DNA of 64,000 nt from Anaerolineae bacterium (GTDB lineage: Bacteria > Chloroflexota > Anaerolineae > Aggregatilineales > UBA2796). The stretch spans positions 53,920 to 117,919 of the forward strand of contig JAHBVJ010000028.1 of the NCBI GenBank assembly GCA_019637615.1, written 5' to 3'. Made by a program: the position numbers and the translations under genes. Below the pieces are notes generated by a model. That model searched no databases and had not been told where the DNA came from. It was given only the letters and a program-made list of their open reading frames with translations. This document shows positions 60,599 through 64,000 of this stretch, piece after piece. Every line of letters begins with the position of its first letter. The first letter of the stretch is position 1.

Positions 60599-60650
60599 CC
60601 CCGACAATGAATTGTCGGGCTTACCTTACGAAGTCCCTTGCGGGACTCAA
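60599..60650 (+). repeat. Paired-hairpin dispersed element, copy D
   Basis: Same as copy C apart from an extra g in the second loop (cccttgcggga). Direct orientation relative to copy C, 1.73 kb away. Confidence 0.88.
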
Positions 60651-60671
60651 ATGCAGAGGATGATCACGGCA

Positions 60672-61094
60672 TTAGGGCAGGATTTCTAGGTGACTCACGT
60701 GTTGTGGGCGGAAAATGTTGAAATCGCGGTGATCGAAGGTGCAGACTTGAGTGATATTTAGGCGTTCCGACAGCGCCATGATGCAGCAATCTACAAAATC
60801 CAGTTTGGAGTCTTTGTATAATGCCATGATGGCACGAACACGGAGGAAGTCGGTTGTAAGCAATACTTCAAAATGAGGCTGCATTCTTACTAATCTATCG
60901 AGAAATCTAAGTACCGCAGGTATGCCGCCGTTACGGTTGAATAGATAAGCCACTTCTGTCAAAACGACATACGGGATTACAAATTGCCCACCGTAAACAT
61001 CGGCGACAGACACGGCATCCTCGTGCTTTTCATCCTCCCCATCGAAAAGGGTGTATAAGAAACTACTATCAACAAGGAGTTTACTCGACGGCAT
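60672..61094 (-). CDS. PIN-domain toxin (VapC-like RNase)
   Basis: 140 residues. Acidic active-site residues D9 (L-V-D-S-S), E47 (L-T-E-V-A), D99/D102 (L-D-F-V-D) and D121/D124 (F-D-H-R-D-F) are all present, so the nuclease looks intact. It overlaps the upstream antitoxin-like gene by 14 bases. Base composition is somewhat A+T-richer than in neighbours. Confidence 0.9.
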   Translation of the reverse strand: MPSSKLLVDSSFLYTLFDGEDEKHEDAVSVADVYGGQFVIPYVVLTEVAYLFNRNGGIPAVLRFLDRLVRMQPHFEVLLTTDFLRVRAIMALYKDSKLDFVDCCIMALSERLNITQVCTFDHRDFNIFRPQHVSHLEILP

Positions 61095-61572
61095 CTTCCC
61101 CCTTCATCCTTTTCAGCAAATAGTCTGCAAATTCCTCATTTAGAATGTCATCCGCCTTGGTGACATCCAAGATACCGCTTGTATGAATACCACCGAGTTC
61201 ACGGATGACTTTCGCGGCGTAGGCCAGTGAACCGACAGGCGGTTCGAGCGAAGTCAGCTCAGATTTTAGACGAGGTATCCCTTCTTCATCGAAACGCACG
61301 AACTGTGCATCTAATTCCTCATCGGTCAAGGCAACCTTCGCTTTGTCCCCAACGGAGTCCCAATATTGACGGGCTTTTGCATAGGCTTTGCGTCGGACAC
61401 GCGTTACAGCTTCTTTTTTGCGGGCTGCGCGTGCCTCATCCGTCGTGGTGGAAGGAGCAGGATATTGATCAACCATCGTTTTCAAGACATCTTCAACGGG
61501 ACGGTTTTCGCGCTCCGCGATCTGCTGAAGCTGCCGAGCAAGTTGTTCATCGTGAATTTGGATTGTTAGCAT
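61081..61572 (-). CDS. Antitoxin-like partner of the PIN toxin
   Basis: 163 residues. The N-terminus M-L-T-I-Q-I-H-D-E-Q-L-A-R-Q-L-Q-Q-I-A-E resembles a ribbon-helix-helix (CopG-like) DNA-binding start. A charged linker follows (A-R-A-A-R-K-K-E-A-V-T-R-V-R-R-K), and then a longer acidic C-terminus. It is about twice the usual VapB length. Gene order (antitoxin first, 14-base overlap with the toxin) is standard. ATG follows aggaacgag. Confidence 0.8.
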   Translation of the reverse strand: MLTIQIHDEQLARQLQQIAERENRPVEDVLKTMVDQYPAPSTTTDEARAARKKEAVTRVRRKAYAKARQYWDSVGDKAKVALTDEELDAQFVRFDEEGIPRLKSELTSLEPPVGSLAYAAKVIRELGGIHTSGILDVTKADDILNEEFADYLLKRMKGEDAVE

Positions 61573-61611
61573 ACATCTCGTTCCTACTCATGGTTGTATT
61601 TTACATGAGTT

Positions 61612-63405
61612 TCAGGTTTGTAAGGCCAAGAAGACGCCGTAGGGGTCGATGGTGATGGTTCCGGTGCAGGTGGAATCGGTGAAGATGTCGCGCCATGTGC
61701 CGGAAGGGAGATCGAAGGGTTGCGGGTTGGCGGAGACATTGAACAGCACGCAGACTTTGTGTAGATGATCGGCGCGGACGTAGCCATAACGTCCGGTGGC
61801 GGATTCTACGATTAGCGGCGTGCGCGAGCCGGTTTTGACGGCGCTAATCTGCTTGCGGAATTTGATCAGGCGCTGGTAAAAGGCGAACAGATCGTGATCT
61901 TGCTGCGCTGGTTCCCAAATCATGGGCGTGCGGGAGGCTTCGAGGCCGATCTGGCGGGTATCGTGATGCTGGTTGAGGCCGATCTCGGTACCGTAGTAGA
62001 TGATGGGCGGGGCGTTGAGCGTGAACTGGCAAACGGCGGCTTGCTTGAGGCGGCGAACATCGCCACGCGCCGTCCACAAGAAGCGGTTGATGTCGTGGTT
62101 ATCGAGGAAGGTGGGCAGCGAGAAGTTGACGCCGGAAAAGTAGCTCTCGTGGCGGTTGAGGAACTGCTCGAACGTGCCGACATCGGATGAACCGTAGGCG
62201 AATAGCTTGCGGGCGGCTTGCAGCCAGAGAAAATCGAGCGCGCCATCCATGACGCCTTCGTAGGAACGCAGCAGCGCGGGCGTTTCCACGATCTCCCCGA
62301 AGTGGTAGGAGTCCGGACTGGCGTTTTTGACCACGACGTAATAATCCGTCCAGAAATCGTGACTCGGCCCGTAGGCGTAATCGAGACGGAAGCCATCGAC
62401 ATCGAAGTTATCCAGCCAATAGCGAGCGCTGTCGATCACGTAGCGGCGGGCAGCGGCGTACTCGTTGTTGATCTGCGGGAGGGATTTGACGCCGAAAAAA
62501 GTCTGGTAGTCATCAGGCCACGCGTTGAAGGTGTAGTAGCTGGCATACTCGGAGTTTTGATCGGCGCAGGCACGCTGGAAAAAGGTGTGCTCGTCGGAGG
62601 TGTGGTTGGGCACGAAATCGAGGATGATGCGCATATCGCGCTCGTGCAGTTCATCGATCAGGGCGTGTAGATCGTTTTTGGTGCCGAAGCGCGGATTGAC
62701 CTCGCGGAAATCGGTGGCGTCGTAGCCGTGATGGGAGGGACTCGGAAAGATGGGCGAGAGCCAGAGCGTGTTGACGCCGAGATCGGAGAGGTAATCGAGT
62801 TTGCTGAGGACACCTTTCAGCGTCCCGCCGAAAAATTGGCTGAGATCGGCGTGATCGGCTAATTCCGCGCCGGGGGAAGCGGCGAAGCGATCCATGAAAA
62901 TGTGGTAGATGACGGCGTTGTGTACCCATGTGGGCAATAGGCGCGAATCGACGTTGTAGGAGAAGGTCTGACGCGACCCATGATCGCCACCGACCCACAG
63001 ACGCGTGCCATCAGGATTCAGGCCGCTGAGTTGGTAGCGGACGAGGGTGCCGTCGGCTTGGCGGGGCAGTTCGGCGGTGAAGGCGTCCAGATATGACCAG
63101 AGCAGCGTATCCCAGCGCGTGTCACCTTTGGTCATGGCGATGGTTTTGGTCGAAGGGCTGTTGAGATCGGGGTGGGTACCGTCGGTGGTGTAATGGACGA
63201 AGGCGGCGGTGATGGGCGCGGCGGGGCCTGCCGTTAGCTCGACCTGCACGGACTGATTGGGGAGCGGATCACGCGGGACGTTGCGATGTTCGTGAGAGAG
63301 GCCGCTACGCAACTGGACGATCTGCTGTAAACGCAGTTCGTCAGTGGCGAGGGTGCCAAAGATAAAATCGGACATGCTGGTTTGATCAGCGTTGGTGTCA
63401 ACCAT
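61612..63405 (-). CDS. GH13 alpha-amylase-family glycosidase
   Basis: 597 residues. An N-terminal carbohydrate-binding-like domain (~45-155) precedes the TIM barrel. The GH13 motifs are D-F-V-P-N-H, G-F-R-L-D-Y-A with nucleophile D342, G-E-I-V-E with acid/base E371, and F-L-D-N-H-D with D438. There is no signal peptide, so it is cytoplasmic. The N-terminal domain and W-L-S-P-I-F-P-S-P-S-H-H-G-Y-D fit cyclomaltodextrinase/neopullulanase-type enzymes acting on maltodextrins. Ggag is nine bases before the ATG. Confidence 0.93.
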   Translation of the reverse strand: MVDTNADQTSMSDFIFGTLATDELRLQQIVQLRSGLSHEHRNVPRDPLPNQSVQVELTAGPAAPITAAFVHYTTDGTHPDLNSPSTKTIAMTKGDTRWDTLLWSYLDAFTAELPRQADGTLVRYQLSGLNPDGTRLWVGGDHGSRQTFSYNVDSRLLPTWVHNAVIYHIFMDRFAASPGAELADHADLSQFFGGTLKGVLSKLDYLSDLGVNTLWLSPIFPSPSHHGYDATDFREVNPRFGTKNDLHALIDELHERDMRIILDFVPNHTSDEHTFFQRACADQNSEYASYYTFNAWPDDYQTFFGVKSLPQINNEYAAARRYVIDSARYWLDNFDVDGFRLDYAYGPSHDFWTDYYVVVKNASPDSYHFGEIVETPALLRSYEGVMDGALDFLWLQAARKLFAYGSSDVGTFEQFLNRHESYFSGVNFSLPTFLDNHDINRFLWTARGDVRRLKQAAVCQFTLNAPPIIYYGTEIGLNQHHDTRQIGLEASRTPMIWEPAQQDHDLFAFYQRLIKFRKQISAVKTGSRTPLIVESATGRYGYVRADHLHKVCVLFNVSANPQPFDLPSGTWRDIFTDSTCTGTITIDPYGVFLALQT

Positions 63406-63494
63406 TGAAGGAAACTCCGCGTCGGGGCTAGAAAACCGTGTCAGATGTGCTATAGTGAGATGAAAGTTTAACCACGACTCTTGGCATTGTCATC

Positions 63495-64000
63495 ATGAAT
63501 TTTGACGTTATTACCATCGCCGCACTCGTCCACGAACTCCGCATGAAGCTGCTCAACGGGCGCGTTCAAGACAGCCTCGAAATCGGCAATGACGCCATCG
63601 GATTTGAGATTTACGCGGGACAACGACATTACTTGATGTTGAGCGCGAATCCACAGGCCGCGCGCGTCCATCTGGTGTCGGATCGGGTGCGGAAGGGCGT
63701 CGAGCATCCGTCGCCGTTGGGTTTGATGCTGCGGCGGAATATCGAAGGCGGGCGCTTGGTGGGGATCAGCCAGCCGCCGTGGGAGCGCATTTTGCACTTC
63801 CAATTCGAGAGCGGTGAGGGGGCGTTCACGCTGATCGCGGAGATCATGGATCGGCGCAGTAATCTACTGCTGGTGCGCGATGGCGAGATCATGGATTGTA
63901 TGCGGCGGGTGGGCGCGGATGAGAACCGCGTGCGCGTGAGTTTGCCGGGGCAGCCGTATGTGCCGCCTCCGCCGCAGCTTGGCAAGCATGATCCGACGAC
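63495..64000 (+). CDS. rqcH: RqcH/NFACT family protein (3' partial)
   Basis: 168 residues before the window edge, from the ATG at 63495. M-N-F-D-V-I-T-I-A-A-L-V-H-E-L-R, L-M-L-S-A-N-P-Q-A-A-R-V-H-L, I-A-E-I-M-D-R-R-S-N-L-L-L-V and L-P-G-Q-P-Y-V-P-P-P are the order and wording of the NFACT-N domain. RqcH binds split 50S subunits carrying stalled peptidyl-tRNA and adds alanine tails. It is divergent from the GH13 gene, 89 bases apart, with tatagt at 63451-63456 as a possible -10. Confidence 0.95.
   Translation, partial: MNFDVITIAALVHELRMKLLNGRVQDSLEIGNDAIGFEIYAGQRHYLMLSANPQAARVHLVSDRVRKGVEHPSPLGLMLRRNIEGGRLVGISQPPWERILHFQFESGEGAFTLIAEIMDRRSNLLLVRDGEIMDCMRRVGADENRVRVSLPGQPYVPPPPQLGKHDPT

Overview
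The window reads as ordinary chromosome of a free-living bacterium, most likely a member of the Chloroflexota (Anaerolineae-like); this is an inference from content, not a database result. Pointers are a moderately high GC content, two huge acidic proteins built from short D-x-D-W-L motifs beside TPR-like segments, a fused alpha-beta glycyl-tRNA synthetase, an F420-type luciferase-like oxidoreductase and an F420/FMN-type split-barrel protein, a serine T-box, and many small dispersed intergenic repeats. There is no rRNA or tRNA gene, prophage, transposase or CRISPR array.

Layout. 1-8.05 kb (+): two giant repeat proteins in tandem, closed by a bidirectional terminator. 8.1-27.6 kb (mostly -): an MGT-type glycosyltransferase, the redox repressor Rex, an aldo/keto reductase, a HEPN protein with a conserved partner, a GT39-like membrane glycosyltransferase, an M24 peptidase, a LLM oxidoreductase translationally coupled to the rescue factor ArfB, a DUF433/DUF5615 toxin-antitoxin pair, an ABC-2-like membrane protein, a nucleoside hydrolase, a polysaccharide deacetylase, a VOC protein, a membrane-anchored NACHT NTPase with an in-frame hexanucleotide microsatellite, a large SPFH protein and an SDR-type epimerase. 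28-36 kb: small proteins, an SDR, an Eis-like acetyltransferase, and a sugar ABC importer (two permeases and a Tat-exported binding protein). 35.6-43.9 kb (+): housekeeping block with Hsp20, Lon, a receiver protein, a PHP-AlbA protein, RecA, a DivIC/FtsB-like protein and a Nudix hydrolase. 43.9-47.8 kb (-): PadR regulator, ABC ATPase and FtsX-type permease, with a palindromic operator upstream.

47.8-48.85 kb is a gene-free stretch holding dispersed repeats and a strong promoter followed by a structured region (candidate ncRNA). 48.85-55.1 kb (-): fused glyQS, a GNAT protein, and serS preceded by a small membrane-protein gene and a serine T-box riboswitch (specifier UCC). 55.3-57.4 kb (+): a voltage-channel-like protein fused to GAF domains. 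57.4-61 kb is rich in repeats: heptamer tracts, paired-hairpin elements and GC-rich hairpins, several lying inside an open frame that starts with a strong ribosome-binding site and carries a repeated L-T-D-P-D-D-W-D motif. It also holds DinB and methyltransferase genes flanked by near-identical repeats, followed by a PIN toxin-antitoxin pair. The window ends with a GH13 glycosidase and, running off the edge, the start of an RqcH/NFACT gene.

The observations most worth a second look are the NACHT protein with a microsatellite-encoded Ala-Leu/Ala-Ser/Arg-Asp tract, the repeat-invaded open frame, the candidate ncRNA, the HEPN pair, and the three families of dispersed repeats.
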